A stretch of DNA of 22,435 nucleotides from SCUN01 sp964343975 (GCA_964343975.1 CAYFLU010000036.1:1-22435); one strand, 5' to 3'. Positions 1-7,836 are shown, numbered from the stretch's first letter. The notes: generated by a model not told the origin, from the sequence alone. Made by a program: numbers and translations.

Positions 1-42
1 GACTACGTGTCGGGCACGATCGCTCCGGTGCCGGTGAAGTAG
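1..42 (+). CDS. 3' end of an unidentified protein (partial)
   Basis: Frame 1 reads 13 codons (ending ...APVPVK) and then TAG at 40-42. The gene starts outside the window, so no product can be named. The reading is supported mainly by its position: it converges on the oxidoreductase gene, and its stop codon sits in the loop of a strong hairpin at 25-52. Thirteen codons are too few to prove coding. Confidence 0.4.
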   Translation, partial: DYVSGTIAPVPVK

Positions 43-52
43 CCGGCGCCGG
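25..52. terminator. GC-rich hairpin between convergent genes
   Basis: CCGGTGCCGG (25-34) pairs with CCGGCGCCGG (43-52) as a 10-bp stem with one G-U wobble. The 8-nt loop contains the TAG stop of the upstream partial gene. No T-run follows on either strand, so this is terminator-like rather than a canonical intrinsic terminator. It lies between convergent genes and could serve both. Confidence 0.4.
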
Positions 53-58
53 AGCCGG

Positions 59-1099
59 TCAGGCCATCGCGGCGCGGACGGCTGGCGCGACCTTGGTGCC
101 GAAGAGCTCGATGCTCTTCATCGCGAGCGCGTGCGGTAGCGCGCCATTGCTGTATTTCATGTCGAAGCGCGACGCGCCGAGGATCTTCGCGGCGCGAATG
201 ATCTTCTCCGCCACCGTGTCGGGCGAGCCCACGAGCAGCGCCCCGCCCGGACCGGCTTCGCGCTCGAAGTCGTCACGGCTTCTCGGTGGCCAGCCGCGCT
301 CGGCGCCGATGCGCGTCATCATCGCGGCCCAGTGCGGATACACCTGCTCGCGCGCCAGCGCATCCGTTTCCGCGATGTGCCCCGGTGAGTGCACCGCCAC
401 GGGCTGCACCGCCTGGCCAAAGCGCTGGAGCTGCTCGAGATACAGATCGACGTACGGCCGGAAGCGCGAGTGGCTGCCGCCGATGATGGCGAGCGTCAGC
501 GGGAAACCGTACCGGGCCGCGCGGACGACCGACTCGGGACTGCCGCCCACGCCGATCCACGTCTTCAGGCGGCCCGACTCGATCGTCGGATACACGCCAT
601 CCACTCGGATCGGGTGGTGGGTGCCTTTCTCTGCCGGCCGCCAATTCACCGCGCCGCCTTTCAGCAACTCGGCAAAGAGCGCGACTTTGTCTTCGAAGAG
701 CTCGTTGTACTCGTTGAGGTCGTAGCCGAAGAGCGGGTACGACTCGGTGAAGGAGCCGCGCCCGAGAATCACCTCCGCGCGACCGTTCGACACGGCGTTG
801 AGCGTGGAGAATCGCTGGAACACGCGCACCGGATCGTCGGTGCTGAGCACGGTGACCGCCGAGCCGAGTGCGATGCGCGACGTCTTCGTGGCGATGGCGG
901 CCAGGAGCACTTCCGGCGCCGACACCGAGAAGTCGGGCCGATGATGTTCGCCCACGCCGAAGGCGTCGAGGCCCACCTGATCGGCGAGGATCGCTTCGTC
1001 GAGCACATACCGGAGCTGTTGTGCGTGTGAAACCTGGCGTCCGGCGTTGTCTACCGTGATGTCGCCGAACGTGTCGAGACCGAGTTCGAAGTGTGCCAC
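59..1099 (-). CDS. LLM-class flavin-dependent oxidoreductase
   Basis: The 346-residue protein has the luciferase-like monooxygenase (bacterial luciferase/F420 family) TIM-barrel pattern. It opens with FELGLDTFGD, followed by LADQVGLDAFGVGEHHRPDF near residue 40-57, SRIALGSAVTVLSTDDPVRV near 75-93 and GRAEVILGRGSF near 106-117. These are the usual strand and cofactor-pocket segments of the group. The C-terminal part carries VGSPDTVAEKI, also typical. Length matches the family (about 330-360). The start codon is GTG, with FELGLD right after it as in relatives. It is the last gene of a possible minus-strand group, 36 bp behind the membrane-protein gene. The substrate cannot be told from sequence, and flavin (FMN) rather than F420 use is only likely. 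Confidence 0.85.
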   Translation of the reverse strand: MAHFELGLDTFGDITVDNAGRQVSHAQQLRYVLDEAILADQVGLDAFGVGEHHRPDFSVSAPEVLLAAIATKTSRIALGSAVTVLSTDDPVRVFQRFSTLNAVSNGRAEVILGRGSFTESYPLFGYDLNEYNELFEDKVALFAELLKGGAVNWRPAEKGTHHPIRVDGVYPTIESGRLKTWIGVGGSPESVVRAARYGFPLTLAIIGGSHSRFRPYVDLYLEQLQRFGQAVQPVAVHSPGHIAETDALAREQVYPHWAAMMTRIGAERGWPPRSRDDFEREAGPGGALLVGSPDTVAEKIIRAAKILGASRFDMKYSNGALPHALAMKSIELFGTKVAPAVRAAMA

Positions 1100-1135
1100 C
1101 GGTCTAGCTTAACGTGCTTGGCGTGATTGACGTGA

Positions 1136-2449
1136 CTAGCGAGGCCGCGCCTGTTCACGCGCCTCCAGCATGTCGGGGCTGGCCAGGAACTGCGGATGCC
1201 GCCAGTCGAACAGGTACTCAGGGTGCTGGTCGATGTTCGGCGACTCGTTCCACTTCACCGTGCTGCCGTTGTAGAGACCCTGATAGGTGTGGAACAGGAT
1301 GGCGACGGCCATCAGCACGCCGAAGACGGTGGCCACCCGGCGCACGAGCGATGCCGCGAGTTGCTGGCGCATCGCCGCAAAGGCGCCGGCCGTGAGTAAC
1401 GCCAGCGGCGGGACGATGTCGGTGAGCAGACGTGGACCGAAGCCGAACCCGCCCCACCACTGCGCGCTCGAACTCGACACGGCGAGGAACAGCGTCGTCG
1501 CCCAGCCGAGCGCCAGCCATGCCGGGGCACTCGTTCGCCACGTGCGCGCCGTCCAGGCCAGCGCGACCACGACCACCAGCAGGTACGGGCAGTACACGAG
1601 CAGCCCGCGTGCCGGGCTGGCGAGGTTGCCGTACACCGCCGTGCCGATGTGGCCGAGCGCAAGTCGTCCGCCCGCGTAGTACCACGGCAACAGCATGTGG
1701 TATTCGCGCAGCGACCACGCCATGAAGACGGCCAGGCCGATGCCGAAGACGGCCGCACCGATGATCGCGGCGCGGCGGTCGCGACGGAACACGGCGGCAA
1801 GGAGCGCCACGGTGGCGATTGATGCCGTGGGGCGGCAGAGGTAGGCGAGTAACAGCAGCGCGCCCAGCGCCGCGGCGCGTCGCGCGGGCCAGGTCGTGGT
1901 GCGCAGCACCAGGAGGAGCGCACCGAGCAGCACGACCACTTCACAATCGAAATTCCAGAGCGCCGAGCCCATCGTGCTCATCACCTGGCTGCCGAAGGTG
2001 AAGGCGCTCGCGATCAGCAGGCTGTCGCCGACGTCCACGAAGGCTCTGCCGATGAGGTAGAGCAGGAGAAAGGTGGCGGTGACACACAACGCCGCGAGCG
2101 TCGTCTGCAGGCTGCGATCCATCTCTTCGTAGCGCACGCTGTCGCCGCGGAGGTTGGCGAGCGCCACGAACGGCGCGGCCACGATCGAGGTGCCGAGGGC
2201 GTTGTAGTTGTAGAGGTGGCCGTTCTCGCGGCGGATCTGGTAGTAGGTGTCGACGGCTTCCGGATGGAAGTAGTCGTCGAGGCGGACGCCCTTGCCTTCG
2301 AGGAGCGCCAGCGACGTCAGCAGCGAGAACCGCGAATCCGAACTGGTGTATTTGACCGGGGCGTTGAATGTGACGAGAAAGCTGGCCAGGCACCCCAGCA
2401 CGACCCACAGCGGGGCGTGATGGCGGAATCGTTCCAGGGTGCCGGCCAC
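1136..2449 (-). CDS. Polytopic membrane protein, GT-C-like
   Basis: The 437-residue protein has roughly ten hydrophobic segments, the first at about residues 14-29. A periplasmic-type loop after it contains SSDSRFSLLTSLALLEGKG (about 36-54). An acidic residue in the first external loop of a multi-spanning protein is the layout of GT-C glycosyltransferases that use polyprenyl-phosphate sugars. The segment LYNYNALGTSIVAAPFVALA (about 79-98) fits the same class. The acceptor and donor are unknown, and a non-enzymatic membrane role cannot be excluded. The start is GTG at 2449, only 13 bp after the stop of the sugar-binding lipoprotein gene, so the two are probably co-transcribed. The C-terminus is a short soluble tail. 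Confidence 0.7.
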   Translation of the reverse strand: MAGTLERFRHHAPLWVVLGCLASFLVTFNAPVKYTSSDSRFSLLTSLALLEGKGVRLDDYFHPEAVDTYYQIRRENGHLYNYNALGTSIVAAPFVALANLRGDSVRYEEMDRSLQTTLAALCVTATFLLLYLIGRAFVDVGDSLLIASAFTFGSQVMSTMGSALWNFDCEVVVLLGALLLVLRTTTWPARRAAALGALLLLAYLCRPTASIATVALLAAVFRRDRRAAIIGAAVFGIGLAVFMAWSLREYHMLLPWYYAGGRLALGHIGTAVYGNLASPARGLLVYCPYLLVVVVALAWTARTWRTSAPAWLALGWATTLFLAVSSSSAQWWGGFGFGPRLLTDIVPPLALLTAGAFAAMRQQLAASLVRRVATVFGVLMAVAILFHTYQGLYNGSTVKWNESPNIDQHPEYLFDWRHPQFLASPDMLEAREQARPR

Positions 2450-2462
2450 AGTGTGCGCGATG

Positions 2463-3431
2463 CTAGAGGCCGCCGCCCGATTCCATCTTCTTGAACAGGG
2501 CGAGGTACTCGTCGAGGTTCTTGCTCGTCACGACGTCGACGCCCGAGTCGATGATCGCGTTCGCGGGCTTCTTGCCGTCGACGATGTCCTTGAGGAGCTT
2601 GATCGACTCGGAGCCCCAGCCGAAGTACTTCTGGCCGAGGAGGATCTGCACCTTGCCCGAGCGGAGGAGCGCCGGGCCAGATTCCACCGTGTCGAACGAG
2701 ATGAACTTGGTCTTCTCCGGCTTCACCGGATCGAGAGCGCGCTGCGTGAACACCGGCCAGCCACCGACCGAGATCCAGGCCCCGAGGTCCGGGTAGCGCT
2801 GCGTGCCCGTGGCGATCAGCTCGGCGCAACGGACGCTGTCTTCCTTGATGTCGTAGGTCTCGACGACTTTGATGCCGGGGAACTTCTTGAGCGAGTCCTG
2901 CACGCCATCGAGGCGGCGCTGCAGGTTATTCGCGCCGAGGCTCGTGAGGAAGGCCACCGTGCCCTTGCCGTTCAACAACTTGCCGGCTTCGTCGCCCATG
3001 ATCTGGCCGGCCTTGAAGTCGTCCACGCCGTAGAACGCGATGCGCTTGGAGGTCGGCGCGTCCGAGTCCCAGGTGACGACCGGAATCCCCGCATCGATCG
3101 CCTTATCGATCGTCGGCTTCAGGAACTCGGCGTTGGTCACCGAGATCGCGATGCCGTCGACCTTCTGCGTGATGAATGACTCCATCACTTCCTTCTGCTT
3201 CAACGGGTCGGCCGTGTCGGGTCCGCGGTAGATCACCTCGACGCCCAGGTCCTTGGCGACGCGCTGCGCGCCCAGGTTGGCGTAGTTGAAGACCGGGATA
3301 TCCAGCGACTTCGGCAGGAGAGCGAACTTGAGCGTTTTCTTCGCAGGGGCGGCCGGCTGAGACGACGACCCGCCGCCGCAGGCGGCAGCAGTCAAGGCAA
3401 CGACAGCGAGAAGGGCAGCAACTCGTTTCAT
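2463..3431 (-). CDS. Sugar ABC transporter substrate-binding lipoprotein (RbsB type)
   Basis: The 322-residue protein starts with a lipoprotein signal (MKRVAALLAVVALTAAAC, lipobox TAAAC, acylated Cys at residue 18) and a Gly/Ser linker. The mature part is a periplasmic-binding-protein type 1 fold. It carries YRGPDTADPLKQKEVMESFI, then a segment ending in VDGIAISVTNAEF, IDAGIPVVTWDSDAP, and a C-terminal hinge near GQKYFGWGSESIKLLKDIVDG. It would deliver a monosaccharide to a sugar importer. A longer reading frame runs upstream to 3863 but lies antisense to the S1 gene and lacks the signal. ATG at 3431 puts the signal at the N-terminus and lies 7 nt behind a TATGAT box. No permease or ATPase is adjacent; a matching pair lies at 16162-18620. 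The sugar is not certain. Confidence 0.88.
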   Translation of the reverse strand: MKRVAALLAVVALTAAACGGGSSSQPAAPAKKTLKFALLPKSLDIPVFNYANLGAQRVAKDLGVEVIYRGPDTADPLKQKEVMESFITQKVDGIAISVTNAEFLKPTIDKAIDAGIPVVTWDSDAPTSKRIAFYGVDDFKAGQIMGDEAGKLLNGKGTVAFLTSLGANNLQRRLDGVQDSLKKFPGIKVVETYDIKEDSVRCAELIATGTQRYPDLGAWISVGGWPVFTQRALDPVKPEKTKFISFDTVESGPALLRSGKVQILLGQKYFGWGSESIKLLKDIVDGKKPANAIIDSGVDVVTSKNLDEYLALFKKMESGGGL

Positions 3432-3438
3432 AGCGGCG

Positions 3439-3444
3439 ATCATA
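3439..3444 (-). promoter_or_regulatory. Candidate -10 box of the sugar-binding-protein gene
   Basis: On the minus strand TATGAT (5 of 6 matches to TATAAT) ends 7 nt before the ATG at 3431. Transcription from it would begin at or one base before the start codon, giving a leaderless mRNA. No convincing -35 box is seen at 16-18 bp. Confidence 0.4.
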
Positions 3445-3496
3445 CGACAGAGTGCTGCCGGAGCGGCCAAGTGAGACAGAATGCTAGAGCACGCAT

Positions 3497-3502
3497 AAGG
3501 AG
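3497..3502 (+). promoter_or_regulatory. Shine-Dalgarno site setting the GTG start of the S1 gene
   Basis: AAGGAG lies 5 nt upstream of GTG at 3508. The ATG two bases earlier (3506) is followed at once by TGA, so it cannot be the start. The site therefore selects GTG. It is one of the few clear Shine-Dalgarno sequences in the window. Confidence 0.7.
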
Positions 3503-3507
3503 CAGAT

Positions 3508-4974
3508 GTGAACGACCACGCGCAGGACCCCGACCTCGGACCCGATGAAGATTTCGCGGCGATGTTTGCCGCCTCGGTCCAGACCAAGAAACTGACCACC
3601 GGCCAGCACCTCACCGGCACCATCGTCGCCATCGGCGCCGAGGTGGCGCTCGTGGACGTCGGCGCCAAAGGCGAAGCCTCGATCGCCGTCGAGGAATTGC
3701 AGGGCGACGACGGCGTTGTTGCGTTCACGGTGGGCGACCGGCTGGAGGCGACGGTGACGTCGACCACGGGCGGCATCACGCTGTCGCGGAAGCTGCAGCG
3801 GCGTGCGGCGAGCGAGCAGCAGATCGCCGACGCCTTCCGGTCCGGCCTGCCGGTGGACGGCAAGGTCGAGAAGGAAGTGAAGGGCGGCTACGAGATCCGC
3901 ATCGCGAACTCGCGCGCGTTCTGCCCGTTCTCGCAGATCGACACGATCAAGCACACCGACAGCAACGTGCACATCGGTCGCGTCTACACGTTCAGGGTCA
4001 TCGAGTTCGCCGAGGGCGGCCACAAGTTCGTCGTCTCGCGGCGCGCGCTCGTCGAGCAGGAGCAGCAGGCGAAGGCGGCGGAAGTGCGCGCGTCGATCAC
4101 GGTGGGCGCCGTGGTGAATGGCCGCGTGGTCTCGGTGCGCGACTTCGGCGCGTTCATCGATCTCGGCGGCGGTGTGCAGGGCCTCCTCCACGTGTCGGAG
4201 ATGGGCTGGTCGCGCATCACCGATCCGGCGTCGGTGGTGCAGCCCGGCCAGGAACTGGCTGTCAAGGTACTGCGCATCGAAGACGAGAAGATTGCGCTCG
4301 GCTTGAAGCAGCTGGCGGAAGATCCGTGGGCGCGCGTGCAGGCGAGCTATGCCGTCGGTCAGGTCAAGGACGGCCGCATCACGCGCATCGCCGAGTTCGG
4401 CGCGTTCGTCGAGCTCGAGCCGGGCGTGGAAGGCCTCGCGCATGCCTCGACGTTCGCGCCAACGGGCCGGCCGGGCGGTTGGGCCAAGAGCGTGTCGGTC
4501 GGCACGACGGGCGCCTTCGAGATCCTCTCGATCGATCTCGACAAGAAACGCATCGGCGTGGCGCTCGTCGAAGACGGCTCCGTGAAGTCGGCGGCACCCA
4601 CGAAGACCGCGTCGGCGGCGTCCGCGCGTGGCGCGATCGTGCCGGGCGCGAAGCTCACGGGCAAGGTTGATCGCCACGAGAAGTTCGGCGTCTTCGTGTT
4701 CCTCGCGCCGGGCCTGACCGGCCTCGTGCCGCTCAGTGAAACGGGCGTGGCGCGCGAAGGGGATGTGCAGGCGGCGTTCCCGGTCGGCACGAACGTCGAC
4801 GTGATCGTGCTCGAAACCGACCACGCCGGCCGCCGCATTCGCCTCAGCATCAAGGCGGTCAAAGCGGCTGAGGAAGCGGCCGAAGTGCAGGAATACCGCG
4901 CGCGCGAAGCCGAGCAGCAGCAGTCGTTCGGCGGCTCGCTCGCCGACAAGCTCCGCGGCGCGCTCAAGCGCTGA
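3508..4974 (+). CDS. S1 RNA-binding domain protein, five OB folds (bS1-like)
   Basis: The 488-residue protein contains five S1/OB repeats, at about residues 33-95, 113-182, 198-272, 282-350 and 378-450. Repeat 3 is the most canonical: GRVVSVRDFGAFIDLGGGVQ, then GLLHVSEMGWSRI. Repeat 4 has ITRIAEFGAFVELEPGVEGL, and repeat 5 has FGVFVFLAPGLTGLVPLSE. Repeats 1 and 2 are divergent, as the ribosome-binding repeats of bS1 are. The tail (SFGGSLADKLRGALKR) resembles tails of S1-like proteins. It probably binds single-stranded RNA in translation or RNA turnover. It may be a bS1 paralogue rather than the main ribosomal protein; the window cannot settle this. It starts at GTG with a good Shine-Dalgarno and ends 3 bp before the next gene. 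Confidence 0.88.
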   Translation: MNDHAQDPDLGPDEDFAAMFAASVQTKKLTTGQHLTGTIVAIGAEVALVDVGAKGEASIAVEELQGDDGVVAFTVGDRLEATVTSTTGGITLSRKLQRRAASEQQIADAFRSGLPVDGKVEKEVKGGYEIRIANSRAFCPFSQIDTIKHTDSNVHIGRVYTFRVIEFAEGGHKFVVSRRALVEQEQQAKAAEVRASITVGAVVNGRVVSVRDFGAFIDLGGGVQGLLHVSEMGWSRITDPASVVQPGQELAVKVLRIEDEKIALGLKQLAEDPWARVQASYAVGQVKDGRITRIAEFGAFVELEPGVEGLAHASTFAPTGRPGGWAKSVSVGTTGAFEILSIDLDKKRIGVALVEDGSVKSAAPTKTASAASARGAIVPGAKLTGKVDRHEKFGVFVFLAPGLTGLVPLSETGVAREGDVQAAFPVGTNVDVIVLETDHAGRRIRLSIKAVKAAEEAAEVQEYRAREAEQQQSFGGSLADKLRGALKR

Positions 4975-4977
4975 GGC

Positions 4978-5805
4978 ATGCGCCAGATCCCTGAGGACGT
5001 CGAGGAGCATCGCGACGTTCAGTGGAATCGGGAAGGCGATCGCGCGATCGACAACGCGGCGGATGCCGAGCGCTTCATCGAGCGCGTCGGCTTCGCCGCG
5101 TGTCTCACTGACTCGCGTCGCCCCGGGCCGTCGCTCTACATGGCGGTGTGCGGTCGCCGCGACGCGGTGAAGCCGCGGAACGTCCAGACCGATCCCGAGA
5201 CCTCCCTGGCCTGGGAGATCAAAGACGACATCATGCGGCGGGGCCGCATCTACTACGGCAAACTGCCGCGCGGCCCGCTCTTCATCGCGCCGCGCATGCT
5301 CCCGTACTTCGCCGCCGTGTGGGGCGTGCGCGAGTCGCAGGAGCGACGACGGTTGTCGGCGCCGGCGCGTGCGATCCTCAAAGTGCTGCGCAAAGAATGG
5401 GAGATGGGCACCGCCGACCTGCGCGCTGAGTCGGGCGTGAAGGAACGCGCGGCATTCACGCGCGCGCTCGACGAACTCCAGGCCGCGATGATCGTGGTGC
5501 CGGCCGAGGTCGTCTATTCGCCGTTCACGTACATCTGGACACTCGCGATCGGCCGTTTTCCCGACGCGCTCACGGCCCGCGTGCCGCGGGCCGACGCGGT
5601 GCGTGAGCTGGCCCGCTGCTTCCTGCGCGGCGCCGGCACGACCTATCCCGGCGAACTCGCCCGCGTGACCGGCCTCGACCGCCGCGAAGCCGGCCTCGGC
5701 AACCGCGCCCTCGTCACAGAAGGTGCGGCGACCATGCCGGCCCGCGGAACGTATGTATGGGCTGCGCCGATAGAGCCAACACGGAGACACGGAGACGCCG
5801 AGTAG
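4978..5805 (+). CDS. AlkZ-related winged-helix protein
   Basis: The 275-residue protein resembles the AlkZ/YcaQ-related group of helix-turn-helix proteins, whose full-length members are DNA glycosylases for crosslinks. Supporting segments are AERFIERVGFAACLTDSRRP (about 30-49), the DPETSLAWEIKDDIMRRGRI stretch and LFIAPRMLPYFAAVWGVRES. A winged-helix-like middle follows (SAPARAILKVLRKEWEMGTA, then LRAESGVKERAAFTRALDEL). Glycosylase activity is not shown. Short AlkZ-related proteins of this kind have no established function. It starts 3 bp after the S1 gene and is probably in its operon. The last ten or so residues (EPTRRHGDAE) are encoded by the first copy of the adjoining CACGGAG repeat, so the natural C-terminus appears replaced or extended by repeat DNA. 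Confidence 0.6.
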   Translation: MRQIPEDVEEHRDVQWNREGDRAIDNAADAERFIERVGFAACLTDSRRPGPSLYMAVCGRRDAVKPRNVQTDPETSLAWEIKDDIMRRGRIYYGKLPRGPLFIAPRMLPYFAAVWGVRESQERRRLSAPARAILKVLRKEWEMGTADLRAESGVKERAAFTRALDELQAAMIVVPAEVVYSPFTYIWTLAIGRFPDALTARVPRADAVRELARCFLRGAGTTYPGELARVTGLDRREAGLGNRALVTEGAATMPARGTYVWAAPIEPTRRHGDAE

Positions 5806-6090
5806 ACCAACGCACACGGAGGCGCGGAGACGCGGAGTGGGCTTTCGGTAGAGCTCACACGGAGGCTCGGAGGCGCGGAGGGGGCTTTCGGTAGAGCGAC
5901 ACGGAGGCTCGGAGGCGCGGAGGGGGCTTTCGGTAGAGCTCACACGGAGGCTCGGAGGCACGGAGGGGGCTTGCGGTAGAGCTCACACGGAGGCTCGGAA
6001 GCACGGAGTGGGCATTCGGTAGGCCAACACGGAGGCTCGGAGACGCGGAGGGTGCGTTCTGTAGAGCGACACGGAGGCTCGGAGGCTCGG
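5776..6090 (+). repeat. Tandem array 1, 42-43 bp units with CACGGAG core
   Basis: Eight copies carry ACACGG at 5779, 5814, 5857, 5899, 5942, 5985, 6027 and 6069. After a first 35-bp step the spacing is 42-43 bp. Each unit has a core of three 8-mers of the form CGGAGRCN, then a linker like GGGGCTTTCGGTAGAGC. The first copy overlaps the 3' end of the AlkZ-related gene and contributes its stop region. No open reading frame runs convincingly through the array. The last copy (6069-6090) degenerates into unrelated sequence. Confidence 0.9.
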
Positions 6091-6164
6091 ACTTAGGCGG
6101 GCCGCCGTTCGCTCAGTGTTGCCCTTCGTCGCGGCACTGAACGCCGGGACTTCTCCAGGGCTAC
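6091..6164. other. Spacer between the two oppositely oriented repeat arrays
   Basis: This 74-bp non-repeat stretch separates the plus-oriented array from the minus-oriented array. It contains a weak stem of TCAGTG (6113-6118) with CACTGA (6135-6140). I see no gene, promoter or clear attachment site. Confidence 0.5.
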
Positions 6165-6560
6165 CCGCCGCCGTGTCGCTGTTGAGAGCCTGAGTTCTCT
6201 CCATGCCTCCGCGTCTCCGTGTCGCTCGTGAGAACCTGAGTTCTCTCCGCGCCTCCGCGTCTCCGTGTGGCTTTTGAGCGCCTGAGTTCTCTCCGTGTCN
6301 NNNNNNNNNNNNNNNNNNNNNNNNNNNNNNNNNNNNNNNNNNNNNNNNNNNNNNNNNNNNNNNNNNNNNNNNNNNNNNNNNNNNNNNNNNNNNNNNNNNC
6401 GTGTGGCTTTTGAGCGCCTGAGTTCTCTCCGTGTCTCCGCGTCTCCGTGTGGCTTTTGAGCGCCTGAGTTCTCTCCGTGTCTCCGCGTCTCCGTGTGGCT
6501 CTTGAGCGCCTGAGTTCTCTCCGTGTTTCCGCGCCTCCCTGTCGCCTTCCGAAGTTCATT
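6165..6560 (-). repeat. Tandem array 2, 46 bp units, inverted relative to array 1
   Basis: CCTGAGTTCTCTCC anchors occur at 6189, 6235 and 6281, and at 6417, 6463 and 6509 beyond the N run, spaced exactly 46 bp on each side. Each unit contains CTCCGYGTCTCCGYG, the reverse complement of the array 1 core, and the linker GGCTTTTGAGCGCCTGAGTT. The first (6165-6190) and last (6525-6550) copies are degenerate. The copies nearest the gap are almost identical, which fits assembly collapse there. The array ends about 35 bp before the TIM-barrel gene. Confidence 0.9.
6300..6399. other. Assembly gap (100 Ns) inside the repeat array
   Basis: There are exactly 100 unknown bases. Anchors on the two sides (6281 and 6417) are 136 bp apart, which is not a multiple of the 46-bp period. 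The gap length is therefore probably a placeholder and the real copy number is unknown. Open frames crossing it are not genes. Confidence 0.95.
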
Positions 6561-6594
6561 GACGCCCGCCGTCCACGCCAACAGAATGGCGCGC

Positions 6595-7776
6595 ATGGAC
6601 CGACGCGACTTTCTGAAAACTGCCAGTGCCGGTGTCACGGCCGCGACCGTGATGATGACGCCGCGCGAGCGCGCGCAGGCGCAGGCGGCCGCCGACAAGG
6701 CGCGCTTCGATCGCATGGCCGGATGCTCCTGGCCGATCCGCAGCCTGTTCAGGAACCGGCCGCCGGCCGGACGCGCGGGGGGCGCGGGTGGGGGCACGGC
6801 CGCAGGCGCCGGGCGAGGCGCAGGCGCCGCACCGCCGGCGCAGCCGCCCGCCAATCGCGACAACACGTCGACCGCCGACATGAAGAAGAAGTACGGCGAG
6901 ATCACGATGCTCGACTTCCCGCAGTTCGTGAAAGACACGTTCCCCGGCGTGACGAAGCTCGACATCTATTCGGGACTGATGGGCGACGTCACCGACGACT
7001 CGCAGTTCATGACGGCCGCTGAAGGCGGAGGCGGTGGCGCCGGCTTCAATCCGATGAGCCCGTCGGGCCGGAAGTGGCTCGATCAGCTGGCGAACACGCT
7101 CGTCAAGACCGGCACGAAGGTGCAGCACGTCTCGAACAACGCGCCGTTTGCGCTCGCCGACTTCGGCTCGCCCGAGGCCGATGCCCGCCGGAAGGCCGGC
7201 GTCGCGATGGCCAAGCGCTGGCTCGAAGGGTGCGCCGTGCTCGGCGTGAAGTCGATGCGCATGAACTCGCCGCAGGCGCTCGGCCCGCAGATCCGGCCGA
7301 ATGCCATTCCGCGCAGCAGCGACGGCTACCCGCGCAACCTCGAGATCGTCCCGCTCATGGATGCCGCGATCGAGAGCTACAAGGAGATGGCGGACTTCGG
7401 CGGCAACCTCGGCATCAAGGTGACGTTCGAAAATCACTGGGGGCTGGCGGCCGATCCGATGATCCTGCGGATCATGATCGACACGATCAACCATCCCTAC
7501 TGCGATGCCACGCCCGACTTCTGCAACTGGGAGCACGAATACATGCTCTTCAACGGCCTGAAGGCGCTGGCGCCGTACTCATCCTCGAACGTGCACGCGA
7601 AGTACTGGGACCGGTGGGGCGACAAGAACGACGTGCAGCGCGGCGTGAAGATCATGCTCGCCGGCGGCTTCAAGGGCACGTTCGCGCTCGAATACGAAGC
7701 GGGGCCGCTCAACGGCGTCGAAGGCGCGAAGTACCTCTACAAGGAAGTGCTGACGGCACTGCGCGCCGAGATGTAG
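6595..7776 (+). CDS. Tat-exported sugar phosphate isomerase/epimerase-like TIM-barrel protein
   Basis: The 393-residue protein starts with a twin-arginine signal (MDRRDFLKTASAGVTAATVM) with AQA sites near residue 27-31. The rest resembles xylose-isomerase-like TIM barrels. Segments include FPGVTKLDIYSGLMG (about 114-128), VALAKRW-like helices, NLGIKVTFENHWGLAADPMI with the conserved Glu and His (about 271-290), and a closing GGFKGTFALEYEAGP. Residues 56-88 are a Gly/Ala/Arg/Pro low-complexity stretch with no place in the fold, and a second Gly run lies near 141-150. Such proteins act on free or phosphorylated sugars with a metal ion; the substrate is unknown. ATG at 6595 gives the shortest Tat signal; the in-frame ATG at 6586 is the alternative. 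Neither has a good ribosome-binding site. It starts just after the repeat array and is probably monocistronic. Confidence 0.8.
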   Translation: MDRRDFLKTASAGVTAATVMMTPRERAQAQAAADKARFDRMAGCSWPIRSLFRNRPPAGRAGGAGGGTAAGAGRGAGAAPPAQPPANRDNTSTADMKKKYGEITMLDFPQFVKDTFPGVTKLDIYSGLMGDVTDDSQFMTAAEGGGGGAGFNPMSPSGRKWLDQLANTLVKTGTKVQHVSNNAPFALADFGSPEADARRKAGVAMAKRWLEGCAVLGVKSMRMNSPQALGPQIRPNAIPRSSDGYPRNLEIVPLMDAAIESYKEMADFGGNLGIKVTFENHWGLAADPMILRIMIDTINHPYCDATPDFCNWEHEYMLFNGLKALAPYSSSNVHAKYWDRWGDKNDVQRGVKIMLAGGFKGTFALEYEAGPLNGVEGAKYLYKEVLTALRAEM

Positions 7777-7836
7777 CGCTGCCATGCGCGCGACGCATTG
7801 ATCGCATCGACGCGCGCGATGTGTGACCCCGTTTCG

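Noticed and set aside
389..1030. Plus-strand frame over the LLM oxidoreductase
   Set aside because: It is antisense to a well-supported gene and shows no recognisable motif.
2463..3863. Longer start of the sugar-binding protein at 3863
   Set aside because: The extension is antisense to the S1 gene and would bury the lipoprotein signal; MKRVAALL at 3431 is the proper N-terminus.
3484..5961. Long minus-strand frame of 825 codons over the S1 and AlkZ-related genes
   Set aside because: It is antisense to two recognised genes, begins inside the tandem array, has no family features, and is explained by GC-rich codon bias.
5776..6560. CRISPR array
   Set aside because: The units are tandem without unique spacers, the core is made of short 8-mers, and no cas genes are present.
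6093..6965. Minus-strand frames crossing the repeat array and the N gap
   Set aside because: They run through unknown bases and tandem repeats and are antisense to the TIM-barrel gene.
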